Below, piece by piece: positions 36,595 through 44,529 of a stretch of DNA of 64,000 nt. Each line of letters starts with the position of its first letter. The first letter of the stretch is position 1. The stretch spans positions 18,473 to 82,472 of the forward strand of contig NZ_ACNN01000036.1 in assembly GCF_000174815.1 (NCBI RefSeq). Reading direction: 5' to 3'. The translations under genes and the position numbers were made by a program. Source of the stretch: Porphyromonas endodontalis ATCC 35406 (GTDB taxonomy: Bacteria; Bacteroidota; Bacteroidia; Bacteroidales; Porphyromonadaceae). Under the pieces are notes generated by a model. It worked only from the letters and a program-made list of their open reading frames with translations. It made no database searches and had not been told where the DNA came from.

Positions 36595-37464
36595 CTATCG
36601 TAGATTTTGCCCCCAATGGAGCTTCTCCCTTAGGGTCTCTGCAAAGGTGTGATTGCTCAGGCGAATAAGGCGTACAGGGTGCTTTGCTCGGGCAATCGTT
36701 AGAGGGGTCCCTGTTGGGAATACAGCCACGTTGCCATCTGTTACAAGCATAAAAGTACTGCTGCGAGAAAAAACCTTGAGGTGTAGTGTCACGGTGTCGG
36801 GTAGTACAATCGGGCGCATACTTAGGCTGTGGGGCGCGATGGGGGTAATGAGTAGTACAGGACAATCCGGTGAGACGAGAGGCCCATTCAGGCTAAGCGA
36901 ATAGGCGGTGGAGCCTGTGGGCGTTGCAACAATCAGTCCATCGGCAGCATAGTCTGCTAAGAAATACTCATTGATATGGGTCTCAACATTGATAATCGAC
37001 CCCGTTTCTCTTTTTTGTATGGCAATCTCGTTGAGGGCATAGGCTTGGTATCCCTCTACTTCCACCGAGAGTAATCGACGCTCCTCTATAAGGTATTCGC
37101 CTGAGATAAGGCGGTCTATGTACTGGGCAGCGTCGTGTATGTCGAGGTCAGTAAGGAAACCTAGATGCCCACTGTTAATCGCGAGAATAGGCGTTGTAGG
37201 GCTGGCAATGCGGTGTAGAGTACGCAGGAATGTACCATCTCCTCCAAAACAGATAATGTAATCTATCTTCCTAGGGGCGTTGCCTGCAAATCTCTCCATT
37301 TTTTCTAGGGCGGTACTTGTCCCCGGGTGCTGTGTCAGCTCCGAAAAGAAAGTCTCCTCAAGGAGTATTTGTTCGCCTTTTTGAGCTAAGGCGGAGAGGA
37401 ATGCAGCTACATCTGAAACTGCCTCTACTACGTGTCCGGAGCCAAATACTGCTACTGTGTTCAT
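36595..37464 (-). CDS. nadK: NAD kinase
   Basis: NAD kinase phosphorylates NAD to NADP. The 289-residue protein shows the GGDGTFLRT motif near residue 75. The NSGHLGFLTDL segment and the substrate-binding NEIAI with the SGS/TAYSLSLNGPLV motif are present (DGLIVATPTGSTAYSLS). Length and order are normal. It is divergent from pdxJ across a 308-bp gap, an arrangement common in Bacteroidota. The transglutaminase lipoprotein gene lies 29 bp downstream. Confidence 0.97.
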   Translation of the reverse strand: MNTVAVFGSGHVVEAVSDVAAFLSALAQKGEQILLEETFFSELTQHPGTSTALEKMERFAGNAPRKIDYIICFGGDGTFLRTLHRIASPTTPILAINSGHLGFLTDLDIHDAAQYIDRLISGEYLIEERRLLSVEVEGYQAYALNEIAIQKRETGSIINVETHINEYFLADYAADGLIVATPTGSTAYSLSLNGPLVSPDCPVLLITPIAPHSLSMRPIVLPDTVTLHLKVFSRSSTFMLVTDGNVAVFPTGTPLTIARAKHPVRLIRLSNHTFAETLREKLHWGQNLR

Positions 37465-37545
37465 AGTCTATGGAACGAAAGTGGGGAGGGGAGAGCGAGA
37501 GCGGTTTTCTTGCAGGGTAATTCCATTTCTTTTTCTGCCCTATTC

Positions 37546-37620
37546 TCAAAAAGTTTTAGCCCTAAAAGTAGTGACAGTTTTGCCTGAAAAATAAAACTTT
37601 TCTGCCCAGAAGAGGAGACC
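37546..37620 (+). repeat. Intergenic T-run/GCC/GAAA repeat array, copy 2
   Basis: Three consecutive units of 22-24 nt begin with AGTTTTAGCCCTAAAAG, AGTTTTGCCTGAAAAATAAA and TTTTCTGCCCAGAA. They match units of the arrays at 23825, 48659 and 62945; TTTTGCCTGAAAAATAAAA is identical to the minus-strand unit at 23914-23934. Confidence 0.6.
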
Positions 37621-37739
37621 AAAACCAGCCAAGAAAAAATAGCTCCTGAGCCGATGCTCCTCAGCATGGTGAGACTAGCTTGGGAGTCTGTTTTGCCTAT
37701 TCGTCGAACCTCTTTCTCTGCCATCTCCGCAAGTTGTAC

Positions 37740-37747
37740 TAAATTTG
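37740..37747 (+). promoter_or_regulatory. pdxJ -7 box candidate
   Basis: TAAATTTG fits TAnnTTTG and lies 26 bp before the pdxJ ATG. At the expected distance (19 bp) there is only TCTG as a -33 element. Confidence 0.4.
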
Positions 37748-37772
37748 CTACCGACAAAGATAGTATTTACCG

Positions 37773-38492
37773 ATGACTAAGCTAAGTGTAAATATCAATA
37801 AAGTGGCTACGATACGCAATGCACGCGGCGGTAATATCCCCAATGTACTGCAAGTAGCTTTGAATTGCGAACGGTTTGGAGCGCAGGGAATTACTGTGCA
37901 CCCTCGCCCCGATGAGCGGCATATACGCTATGCGGATGTACGAGCACTCAAGCAGGTGCTCTCTACCGAGTTTAATATAGAGGGGAACCCTATTCCCTCG
38001 TTTGTAGACCTTGTCTTAGAGGTAGTCCCTGCCCAAGTAACCCTCGTGCCGGACGCTCCCGATGCCCTTACATCCGATGCCGGTTGGGAGGTAGATCAGC
38101 ACTTCGACTTCTTACGAGATACCATTCGTCGTTTCGAGGCTGAGGGTATTCGCACCTCGATATTCGTTGGCACGGACCTCGATAACATTGCCCGAGCTGC
38201 GGATGCCGGATGCCGTAGAGTGGAGCTCTACACAGAGCCGTACGCCACCGCTTTTCTCGAGGGAGAAGTGGAGCCGGTGATAGAGCGATTTGCCCGAGCT
38301 GCGGAGCATGCTGCCGCTTGTGGGCTGGAAGTAAATGCGGGGCACGACCTCAATCTTGATAATCTCAACTATTTCGTTCGTCGGGTACAGCCCCTTGCCG
38401 AGGTGTCTATTGGGCATGCTCTTATCTCCGATGCTCTCTATTTGGGGCTCGAAGAGACGATCCGCCGCTACCGGCACGAGCTTATTCTCTAG
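37773..38492 (+). CDS. pdxJ: Pyridoxine 5'-phosphate synthase
   Basis: PdxJ condenses 3-amino-2-oxopropyl phosphate and deoxyxylulose 5-phosphate to pyridoxine 5'-phosphate (DXP-dependent B6 route). The 239-residue TIM barrel shows [17 protein letters not shown], the phosphate-site [30 protein letters not shown] and [13 protein letters not shown]. All are conserved. It is divergent from nadK and is followed 37 bp later by the exbB-exbD-TonB-like set, a common Bacteroidota order. Confidence 0.97.
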   Translation: MTKLSVNINKVATIRNARGGNIPNVLQVALNCERFGAQGITVHPRPDERHIRYADVRALKQVLSTEFNIEGNPIPSFVDLVLEVVPAQVTLVPDAPDALTSDAGWEVDQHFDFLRDTIRRFEAEGIRTSIFVGTDLDNIARAADAGCRRVELYTEPYATAFLEGEVEPVIERFARAAEHAAACGLEVNAGHDLNLDNLNYFVRRVQPLAEVSIGHALISDALYLGLEETIRRYRHELIL

Positions 38493-38529
38493 CGTTTTAT
38501 CCTAAAAAGAAAACATTAATAATAGTGAT

Positions 38530-39258
38530 ATGTACATACCCTTGATGCAAGTAAATGCCGCTGTGGCAGATACAACCGCCACCCTCATTGAGGCTGGTAC
38601 GGCTACCCCTGTTGCTACCCTTTCTGTATGGGATCTCGCCCTCAAAGGGGGCTGGATTATGCTTGTACTCCTTTTGCTCTCTCTCTTGGGGATCTATATT
38701 TTTGTCAAGAAGCTCTTGCAGGTAAAGGCAGCGCACAAGTCCGACTCCTCCTTTATGGATCGCATTAAAGACTACATCAATACACAGCGGATCGACGCTG
38801 CACACAACCTCTGTATCTCTGTCAATACACCGGAGTCTCGCATGATCGACAAAGGCCTTATGCGCCTAGGTAGACCCATGAGCGACATCTCGGTGGCAAT
38901 AGAGAATGCCGGTAACGTAGAAGCCGGTAAGTTGCAAACCTCCATGCCTCTGATGGCAACCATTGCAGCATCTGCGCCCATGATCGGCTTCTTGGGTACG
39001 GTTACGGGTATGGTGCGTGCCTTCTTTGATATGGCCAATGCAGGCTCTTCTGTCGATATTTCGCTCCTCTCCGGGGGGATATATGAGGCTCTTGTTACTA
39101 CGGTAGGGGGGCTTATTGTGGGTATTATTACCCTTTTTGCTTACAACTATTTGGTCGCTCGTATTGACAAAGCCCTCAATGTACTGGAGGCGCGCAGCAT
39201 AGAGTTTATGGATGCCCTTAACGAACTTAGTGGCAGTCATGAGGAAGGCAATCTATAA
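38530..39258 (+). CDS. exbB: ExbB/TolQ/MotA-family proton channel
   Basis: This 242-residue inner-membrane protein has helices at about 32-55, 135-160 and 180-205. The signature region SAPMIGFLGTVTGMVRAFFDMA and the third helix YEALVTTVGGLIVGIITLFAYN are diagnostic. It forms the channel with the adjacent ExbD to convert proton motive force into TonB or Tol movement. The N-terminal leader is longer than in E. coli ExbB. exbD follows 18 bp later. Confidence 0.93.
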   Translation: MYIPLMQVNAAVADTTATLIEAGTATPVATLSVWDLALKGGWIMLVLLLLSLLGIYIFVKKLLQVKAAHKSDSSFMDRIKDYINTQRIDAAHNLCISVNTPESRMIDKGLMRLGRPMSDISVAIENAGNVEAGKLQTSMPLMATIAASAPMIGFLGTVTGMVRAFFDMANAGSSVDISLLSGGIYEALVTTVGGLIVGIITLFAYNYLVARIDKALNVLEARSIEFMDALNELSGSHEEGNL

Positions 39259-39276
39259 TCAGAGGGGATAGTAGCC

Positions 39277-39714
39277 ATGGCACTCAAGCGAAAACTTAAG
39301 GTCTCCGAGGCTTTTAGCATGGCGTCGATGACCGACATAATTTTCCTCCTCCTGATCTTCTTTATGGTCGTGAGTACTCTAGTGGTGCCCAATGCCATCA
39401 AGGTCAATCTTCCCTCTTCTCAGTCTACAGCTCCGAGCGATATGCCTATGGCGAGAGTTACGATTACCGCCGAAGGGACTTGTTATTTTGCCCTAGAGGG
39501 CGAAGCCCCCTTCGTCGTAGACGAGACTCAACTGCTGGAGCAGCTGGCAGCGGCACACGATGTATCCCCCGATATGTACGTGGCTCTCTATGCCGACGAA
39601 GAGGTGCCCTACCGCGAGATTATAAAGGTGCTCAACGCAACGGCTCAGCTGGATATTAGGCTGGTACTTGCTACCAAAGCGTTGCCTTCTGCACCCCAAA
39701 ATACCCTAGAATAA
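39277..39714 (+). CDS. exbD: ExbD/TolR-family protein
   Basis: This 145-residue single-pass protein has the N-terminal helix starting after SMASMTDIIFLLLIFFMVVS. The conserved Asp in this helix (MTDIIF) is the proton-relay residue. The periplasmic domain (VTITAEGTCYFALEG, YADEEVPYREIIKVLNATA) matches ExbD/TolR. It is the partner of ExbB 18 bp upstream. A TonB-like gene follows after 11 bp. Confidence 0.93.
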   Translation: MALKRKLKVSEAFSMASMTDIIFLLLIFFMVVSTLVVPNAIKVNLPSSQSTAPSDMPMARVTITAEGTCYFALEGEAPFVVDETQLLEQLAAAHDVSPDMYVALYADEEVPYREIIKVLNATAQLDIRLVLATKALPSAPQNTLE

Positions 39715-39725
39715 AGGGCTAAACA

Positions 39726-40538
39726 ATGACACGAGACAGACTTATCGCTCTTGGGATCACCATTGCCTTTCATGGGCTTATTGTAGCACTCCTCTTTTTG
39801 CTGCAACTCTCGACTATGGCGCGTTCGCATCCTAAGGAGATTACGTTAGTCCCCGTAGGCGTATTGGGCGAAGAGTTGGCACGTGGGGGTGCCGGCAGTG
39901 AGGCTGCTCCTGCTCCCTCTAGCTATACGCCTTCTATGCCTACAGCTCCTCCCACGGCTCCCTCTCCTCATAAGGAGTCTCTTCTTACTCAAAAGACTCC
40001 CGACCAGCCCGCTGTAGCTCCTCCAAAGACAAAGCCCACGCCCAAGACCAATGAAGCGGCTCTTGCGGCAGAGCGTCGTGCCCAAGAGGAGGCTCGTCGT
40101 GCGCAAGAGGCTGAGCGAGAGCGGCAGCGTGCCATTAGCAACAAGGTCTCTAATGCTTTTGGCAAGAGTGCTTCTCAGGGTACCCAAGGCAAAGAGTCTA
40201 CCGGTACCGGAGGTGCGCAAGGGCAAGGCGAAGGCTCTGCCACAGGTAGTAGTGTAGGGGGAGGTGCTTCTCTTGCCGGCCGTAATGTGGTGGGTAATGG
40301 AGGGCGTCCTGCTCGTCCTACGGGCTTTTCACCCACGCGTGGTACCGTGGTTGTGCGCATCGTGGTGAATGCAGATGGCAAGGTAATAGAGGCTACCCAG
40401 CGATTAAGAGGTACCAATGTAACGGATAGTCGCACGGTACAAGCCGCCATCCGAGCTGCGCTGGCAACACGCTTTAATGCCCAGCCCGGAGCTGCCGATC
40501 AAGAGGGGACTATCACCTACCACTTTGATATTCAATAG
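39726..40538 (+). CDS. TonB/TolA-like energy transducer
   Basis: This 270-residue protein has one N-terminal membrane helix (AFHGLIVALLFLLQLS) with the His found in TonB helices. A Pro/Thr/Lys-rich periplasmic linker with an Ala/Arg/Glu-rich helical stretch follows (AAERRAQEEARRAQEAERERQR), as in TolA. A Gly-rich segment leads to a compact C-terminal domain of TonB type (GTVVVRIVVNADGKVIEAT, IRAALATRFNAQPGAADQEGTITYHF). With exbB and exbD it makes a complete set; whether it serves TonB-dependent receptors or a Tol-like function is not decided by sequence. The following DJ-1 gene begins 28 bp later. Confidence 0.88.
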   Translation: MTRDRLIALGITIAFHGLIVALLFLLQLSTMARSHPKEITLVPVGVLGEELARGGAGSEAAPAPSSYTPSMPTAPPTAPSPHKESLLTQKTPDQPAVAPPKTKPTPKTNEAALAAERRAQEEARRAQEAERERQRAISNKVSNAFGKSASQGTQGKESTGTGGAQGQGEGSATGSSVGGGASLAGRNVVGNGGRPARPTGFSPTRGTVVVRIVVNADGKVIEATQRLRGTNVTDSRTVQAAIRAALATRFNAQPGAADQEGTITYHFDIQ

Positions 40539-40566
40539 ATTTTCAGTCCTAAAAAGCTATCATCGT

Positions 40567-41121
40567 ATGGAACAAAAAGTTTATGTCTTCCTTGCAGAAG
40601 GTTTTGAAGAAATAGAGGCAGTGACCCCTATCGACCTATTGCGCCGTGCCGGTCTTAACGTGGAGACCGTCTCTATAACGGCAGATCGCCTTGTGACAGG
40701 GGCGCATGGAGTGCCCTATACGGCAGACCGAGTTCTTGCCGATGTAGAGGGACAATCCCCTCTTGCCATTGTATTGCCGGGCGGTCTACCCGGAGCGCAA
40801 AATCTGCATGATACGCCTGCTTTGCTCTCTATGATTCGTCGCCAGCTAGAGACCTCTAAGGTGGTGGCAGCTATTTGTGCCTCTCCTGCCTTTATCTTGG
40901 GAGAAGAGGGGTTATTGCAGGGGAAAAAAGCCACTTGCTACCCGGGTTGTGAGCCCAAAATGAAGGGCGCTACCGTGTCTACAGAGTTGATAGAGGTGGA
41001 TGGCAATATCATCACCGGTAAAGGTCCTGCAGCCTCTATCCCCTTTGGGCTTGCCATTGTAGAGAAACTTGCCGGGGCAACTACCGCCAAAGAGGTGGCC
41101 GAAGGCATCCTATATAAGTGA
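40567..41121 (+). CDS. DJ-1/PfpI-family protein (ThiJ/YajL-like)
   Basis: This 184-residue protein has the DJ-1 fold. It opens with VYVFLAEGFEEIEAVTPIDLLRRAG and has the nucleophile-elbow Cys in AAICASPAFIL with the usual acidic partner Glu near residue 15. LPGGLPGAQNL and ITGKGPAAS are also characteristic. YajL/DJ-1 relatives are linked to oxidative-stress protection and protein deglycation, a contested activity. The frame extends upstream into the TonB gene, but the ATG at 40567 begins the fold directly. Confidence 0.92.
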   Translation: MEQKVYVFLAEGFEEIEAVTPIDLLRRAGLNVETVSITADRLVTGAHGVPYTADRVLADVEGQSPLAIVLPGGLPGAQNLHDTPALLSMIRRQLETSKVVAAICASPAFILGEEGLLQGKKATCYPGCEPKMKGATVSTELIEVDGNIITGKGPAASIPFGLAIVEKLAGATTAKEVAEGILYK

Positions 41122-41128
41122 TTTTTCG

Positions 41129-41161
41129 GCAAAGAGACCTCTTTTACGTTCGTCTCTTTGC
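41129..41161 (+). other. Perfect 10-bp hairpin between DJ-1 and bioB
   Basis: GCAAAGAGAC (41129-41138) pairs with GTCTCTTTGC (41152-41161) around a 13-nt loop. No T-run follows. It lies 23 nt before the bioB TTG start and could be a partial terminator or translation-control hairpin. Confidence 0.55.
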
Positions 41162-41183
41162 GGAGCGTTGCTGACCTTTAGTT

Positions 41184-42149
41184 TTGGACTTCTCATACGA
41201 TCCGAATCGTCCTCTCAGTCGGGAGGAGGCTCTCTATCTTGCCTTTGAGGTAGACCGAGAGGCGTTGTACGAATTGGCGCATCGCACAACGGTGGCCCTA
41301 GGTCCCGCCTTCGATACCTGCTCTATTATCAACGTAAAGAGCGGCAACTGCCCCGAAGACTGCAAGTGGTGTGCCCAAAGTCGCCATTATACAACGGGAG
41401 CCGGGGTTTACCCTTTGCTCTCGTCGTACGAATGCACTCGCCAAGCTTGCTACAACCGCCGGCAAGGGATTCGCCGCTTTTCTCTCGTGGCAGGAGGACG
41501 ATCCGTCTCCCTGCGTGAGACGCGCCAATTGGCAGAGATCTATCAGGAGATCTGTTCAGAGACCGATATAGATTGCTGTGCCTCTCTTGGCTTGCTCGAT
41601 GAGGAACGGCTACAGATACTCTACGATGCAGGCGTCTCTACGTACCATTGCAATATGGAGACAGCCCCCAACCTTTTCTCTTCGCTCTGTACAACCCATA
41701 CTCAAGAGGAAAAGATTGCCACGATCCGCGCCGCACGCAAGGTGGGTATGCGCGTCTGTTCCGGGGGGATTATTGGCATGGGGGAGACATTGGAAGATCG
41801 TATAGACTTTGCTCTCTTTCTCCGTGATTTGGAGGTGCAATCGATACCTATAAATCTATTGCAACCCATCCCCGGTACACCTCTTGATAGCCAAGCTCCC
41901 CTTAGCGAGGAGGAGTACCTCACCACGGTAGCTCTCTTCCGGCTTATAAACCCTAGAGCCTATCTGCGATTTAGCGGAGGGCGTATACAGCTCCCTCTCC
42001 CTGTGGTACGCAAGGCTATGTACATCGGCATCAATGCGGCCATAACGGGAGATCTGCTCACCACTGTGGGGGCACGTGCCGAGGAGGATATGGCTCTGAT
42101 TCGAGAGATGGGCTACACTACCGATCTTCCTACCGATTGGGAGAGATAG
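41184..42149 (+). CDS. bioB: Biotin synthase
   Basis: Biotin synthase is a radical SAM enzyme that inserts sulfur into dethiobiotin. The 321-residue protein has the cluster motif CPEDCKWC with upstream [38 protein letters not shown] and the C-terminal RFSGGR are also present, so both cluster sites look intact. The start is TTG at 41184: an in-frame stop lies six bases upstream and no in-frame ATG occurs near, so the non-ATG start is forced. Other biotin genes are not in the window. Confidence 0.95.
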   Translation: MDFSYDPNRPLSREEALYLAFEVDREALYELAHRTTVALGPAFDTCSIINVKSGNCPEDCKWCAQSRHYTTGAGVYPLLSSYECTRQACYNRRQGIRRFSLVAGGRSVSLRETRQLAEIYQEICSETDIDCCASLGLLDEERLQILYDAGVSTYHCNMETAPNLFSSLCTTHTQEEKIATIRAARKVGMRVCSGGIIGMGETLEDRIDFALFLRDLEVQSIPINLLQPIPGTPLDSQAPLSEEEYLTTVALFRLINPRAYLRFSGGRIQLPLPVVRKAMYIGINAAITGDLLTTVGARAEEDMALIREMGYTTDLPTDWER

Positions 42150-42250
42150 TTTTGTGTCATTGGGGATGGCTTACCCATCAGACGATGGCTTTTGCATTGT
42201 GATACGTTTCTAGGAGGATTGATACTGCTCCCTCTCTGACGATTTATTTG

Positions 42251-42258
42251 TAAGTTTG
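42251..42258 (+). promoter_or_regulatory. yajC -7 box candidate
   Basis: TAAGTTTG fits TAnnTTTG and lies 41 bp before the yajC ATG. No TTG stands at the usual 19-21 bp upstream. Confidence 0.35.
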
Positions 42259-42299
42259 TAGACAGAAATTGCAAGAGATAAACGACTAATAAAACAACG

Positions 42300-42632
42300 A
42301 TGAATTTATTCTTATTACAAGCAGCTGCTCCCGAAGCTGCAAAGGGCGGTCTAATGGGCGGTAGCTGGGGTACTATCATTATGATGGTGGTACTAATCCT
42401 AATTTTCTGGCTCTTCTTTATTCGCCCTCAGTCGAAGCGTCAAAAAGAATTGCAGCGCAAGCGCGAAGCAATGACAGAGGGAGATAAGGTAATTACTGCC
42501 GGAGGGATACATGGCAAAATCTCTAAAGTACTTGACAAGGAGTTCGTGATAGAGATTGCCAAAGATGTACAGATCCGTGTAGACAAATCTTCTGTTTACG
42601 CTGCCGGCGAAGACGTCGCAGCTCAGAAGTAA
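42300..42632 (+). CDS. yajC: Preprotein translocase subunit YajC
   Basis: YajC is the small membrane partner of SecDF in the Sec holotranslocon. The 110-residue protein has one helix (TIIMMVVLILIFWLFFI) followed by the diagnostic RPQSKRQKELQRKREAMTEGDKVITAGGIHGKI. The cytosolic tail is short and basic then acidic. It stands ahead of a YbbR-domain gene and coaE, as in many Bacteroidota. A structured intergenic element follows its stop. Confidence 0.97.
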   Translation: MNLFLLQAAAPEAAKGGLMGGSWGTIIMMVVLILIFWLFFIRPQSKRQKELQRKREAMTEGDKVITAGGIHGKISKVLDKEFVIEIAKDVQIRVDKSSVYAAGEDVAAQK

Positions 42633-42635
42633 TAG

Positions 42636-42731
42636 CCCCATATGGGGTGTATTCTCTAGAAGAGGGTAAAACACTTGCTCCGCGGGAGTTGTTAAACCGT
42701 GTACTTGCAAGTGTTTCTCTCCACTAGAGAA
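42636..42731 (+). other. Nested-hairpin element between yajC and YbbR gene
   Basis: A palindrome CCCCATATGGGG (42636-42647) is followed by a nested structure. TTCTCTAG (42652-42659) pairs with CTAGAGAA (42724-42731). Inside it, AAACACTTGC (42669-42678) pairs with GCAAGTGTTT (42707-42716), and inside that is CTCC-GCG-GGAG. ACTTGCAAGT (42703-42712) is also self-complementary, so an alternative fold exists. No T-run follows. Confidence 0.6.
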
Positions 42732-42774
42732 GAAAAAGATATCCTCCCCTTTTCTCAAAGAAAAAGCTTGCTGC

Positions 42775-43833
42775 ATGGATCTTCAGCTCTTTACTAAACG
42801 TATACTTTCGGTAGGAGAAAAAGTTCCTCGCTCTGCCCCTTTGAGTGCACAAACGCTACGGGGGCGTAAGTTTTTTTCTTTCCTTGTTTTCTTGCTCCTT
42901 TCTTTGGGGTGGTGGTTGATAACGAGTCTACAAGAGCGTTATCAAACCTCCATTGTTATACCCGTAGAGTATCCGGACTTGCTAGAGTTCGCTCCCGACG
43001 GAGAGTTGCCCAAAGAGTTAAAAGTAAAGATCGAGGATACCGGTTTTTCGCTTCTTTTCAATTATACCTTTCGCACCTACAGCCCAATAAGGTTGGACGT
43101 GGATATGGCTCGCGCTCGGAGTGATAGGCGGTTGCTGATCTCTTCCGCTTTGCTGAACCAAAGTGTGCAGGCTCGGTTGGAGTCGAGTTCTACGCGCATT
43201 GTATCAATTACTCCCGGGGAGATTGACTTCAAACTCTCTCGGTTGGAGTCGAAAGTGGTGCCGATAGAGAACTGTGTATCTGCAGAGCCCAATGACGGGC
43301 ATCTCCTTAAGAATCTTACCATAGAGCCCGATCATATTACTATTTACGGCAGTAGGGATCAGTTACGTCAGATAAAGGCTATCTATACAGATAGCGTGCT
43401 TTTGCATCAGGAGGGCGAGTCTCTCGTGCAAACAAAGATGGTGCCGCTCCTGAAGCATGAAGGGGTGCGTCTGAGCATCCCCCAGGTACAGGTGCGTGCC
43501 GAGTTCGTTAAGTTTACCGAGAAAGTCTTGGAGATCCCTATTGAGGTGGAGCATAAGCCCGAGGGCGTCTCTCTTACGTTGCTTCCCTCTCGTGCGCAAC
43601 TGAGGGTAGCTATCCCTATGTCGATGTACAATACCGTGCGGCCTGAAGATTTTACCCTTATGATTGATTATCGGGAAATCTTTGCTCCCAGTGGTGCCGA
43701 TAGTACCTCTGTTTCGGGTGGCTCTCAGGGTCAGCTCTTTACGGTATATTTAGTAACTCCGCCGGAGTGGCTCATCAACTACAGCATTACCCCGGCTCGC
43801 ATTCAATTCATCAGGGAGGGTGTCGCCGAGTGA
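42775..43833 (+). CDS. YbbR-domain (CdaR-like) membrane-anchored protein
   Basis: This 352-residue protein has a single membrane helix at about 35-50 (FFSFLVFLLLSLGWWLI). Extracytoplasmic YbbR-like beta domains follow (VEYPDLLEFAPDGELPKELKVKIED; DHITIYGSRDQLRQIKAIYTD). In Firmicutes YbbR/CdaR regulates a di-AMP cyclase, but in Bacteroidota this protein usually sits beside coaE and its role is unclear. The stop codon overlaps the coaE GTG start (GTGA), so the two are coupled. Confidence 0.88.
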   Translation: MDLQLFTKRILSVGEKVPRSAPLSAQTLRGRKFFSFLVFLLLSLGWWLITSLQERYQTSIVIPVEYPDLLEFAPDGELPKELKVKIEDTGFSLLFNYTFRTYSPIRLDVDMARARSDRRLLISSALLNQSVQARLESSSTRIVSITPGEIDFKLSRLESKVVPIENCVSAEPNDGHLLKNLTIEPDHITIYGSRDQLRQIKAIYTDSVLLHQEGESLVQTKMVPLLKHEGVRLSIPQVQVRAEFVKFTEKVLEIPIEVEHKPEGVSLTLLPSRAQLRVAIPMSMYNTVRPEDFTLMIDYREIFAPSGADSTSVSGGSQGQLFTVYLVTPPEWLINYSITPARIQFIREGVAE

Positions 43834-44423
43834 GTTGCGCAGACATAAGGGTACTGGGAATTAGCGGAGGTATTGGGAGTGGCAAGAGTGTCGTTTCGCG
43901 CCTTTTGCGCCTTCTAGGGATACCCGTTTTCGATTGCGATAGGGAGGCAAAAGCCCTGTACGATAGTGATGCGCAACTCAAAAAACAGCTCATCGAGCAC
44001 TTTGGCGAAGGGTTATATCCCGAAGGTCGATTTGCTTCTCATGCTTTAGCTCAGATTATTTTTGAGGATCCTCTAGCAAGGCGAGAGGTGGAGCAGATGG
44101 TACACCCTGCCGTATTAAGGCGTTTTGATCAGTGGAAACAGCAGCAGGGGTGTTCGCTAGTTGCTTTAGAGAGTGCCATCCTTTTCTCGAGCGGATTTAA
44201 TAGGTTTTGTACCGACGTTCTATGGGTTGATGCTCCGGAAGACGAGCGTTTACAACGCATTGTACAACGTGACGGAGCAACCCGAGAGGAGGCAATGCGT
44301 CGTATCGAAGCTCAGCGTAACAACACCCCTCCTGAGGGAAGTCGTGTTTTTCGGATCGATAATAGTGCAGATCAGGCCCTCCTACCGGCTGTTCGCGCTC
44401 TGGTACAGGAGCTTCTTCCTTAG
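43830..44423 (+). CDS. coaE: Dephospho-CoA kinase
   Basis: CoaE performs the last step of coenzyme A synthesis. The 197-residue P-loop kinase has LGISGGIGSGKSVVSRLL, PVFDCDREAKALY (the catalytic Asp region), HPAVLRRF, the LFSSGF segment and the lid RDGATREEAMRRI. The frame is open upstream inside the YbbR gene. The GTG at 43830 overlaps the upstream stop by four bases and starts eight codons before the fold, so it is chosen over a TTG/ATG further back. CoA synthesis is also represented here by coaX at 18165. Confidence 0.93.
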   Translation: MSCADIRVLGISGGIGSGKSVVSRLLRLLGIPVFDCDREAKALYDSDAQLKKQLIEHFGEGLYPEGRFASHALAQIIFEDPLARREVEQMVHPAVLRRFDQWKQQQGCSLVALESAILFSSGFNRFCTDVLWVDAPEDERLQRIVQRDGATREEAMRRIEAQRNNTPPEGSRVFRIDNSADQALLPAVRALVQELLP

Positions 44424-44492
44424 CTACTACCATTTTCTCCCTCTTTCCCCTTGGTGTTGCGGAGGAGGGGCGCGGAGACTCCTTTTTTATCG

Positions 44493-44500
44493 TTACTTTT
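44493..44500 (+). promoter_or_regulatory. -7 box TACTTTTG within an inverted repeat
   Basis: TACTTTTG fits TAnnTTTG and lies 29 bp before the lipoprotein gene at 44530. It is flanked by AGACTCC (44475-44481) and GGGAGTCT (44502-44509), which could form a hairpin or operator. No spaced TTG is present. Confidence 0.4.
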
Positions 44501-44529
44501 GTGGGAGTCTTATCAAAGATTAGGAATAT

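Larger units (their letters stand above)
37465..37772. other. Divergent intergenic region nadK/pdxJ
   Basis: This 308-bp gap holds a repeat array (37546-37620) and the pdxJ promoter candidate. On the minus strand an exact TATCTTTG box (37762-37755) could be a nadK promoter, but it is about 290 bp from the start and has no spaced -33. A 98-codon minus-strand frame runs through the repeat and is not convincing. Confidence 0.55.

Noticed and set aside
37461..37757. 98-codon minus-strand ORF overlapping the nadK start
   Set aside because: It begins with TTG, runs through a repeat array shared with other intergenic regions, and encodes low-complexity sequence. It is more likely non-coding.
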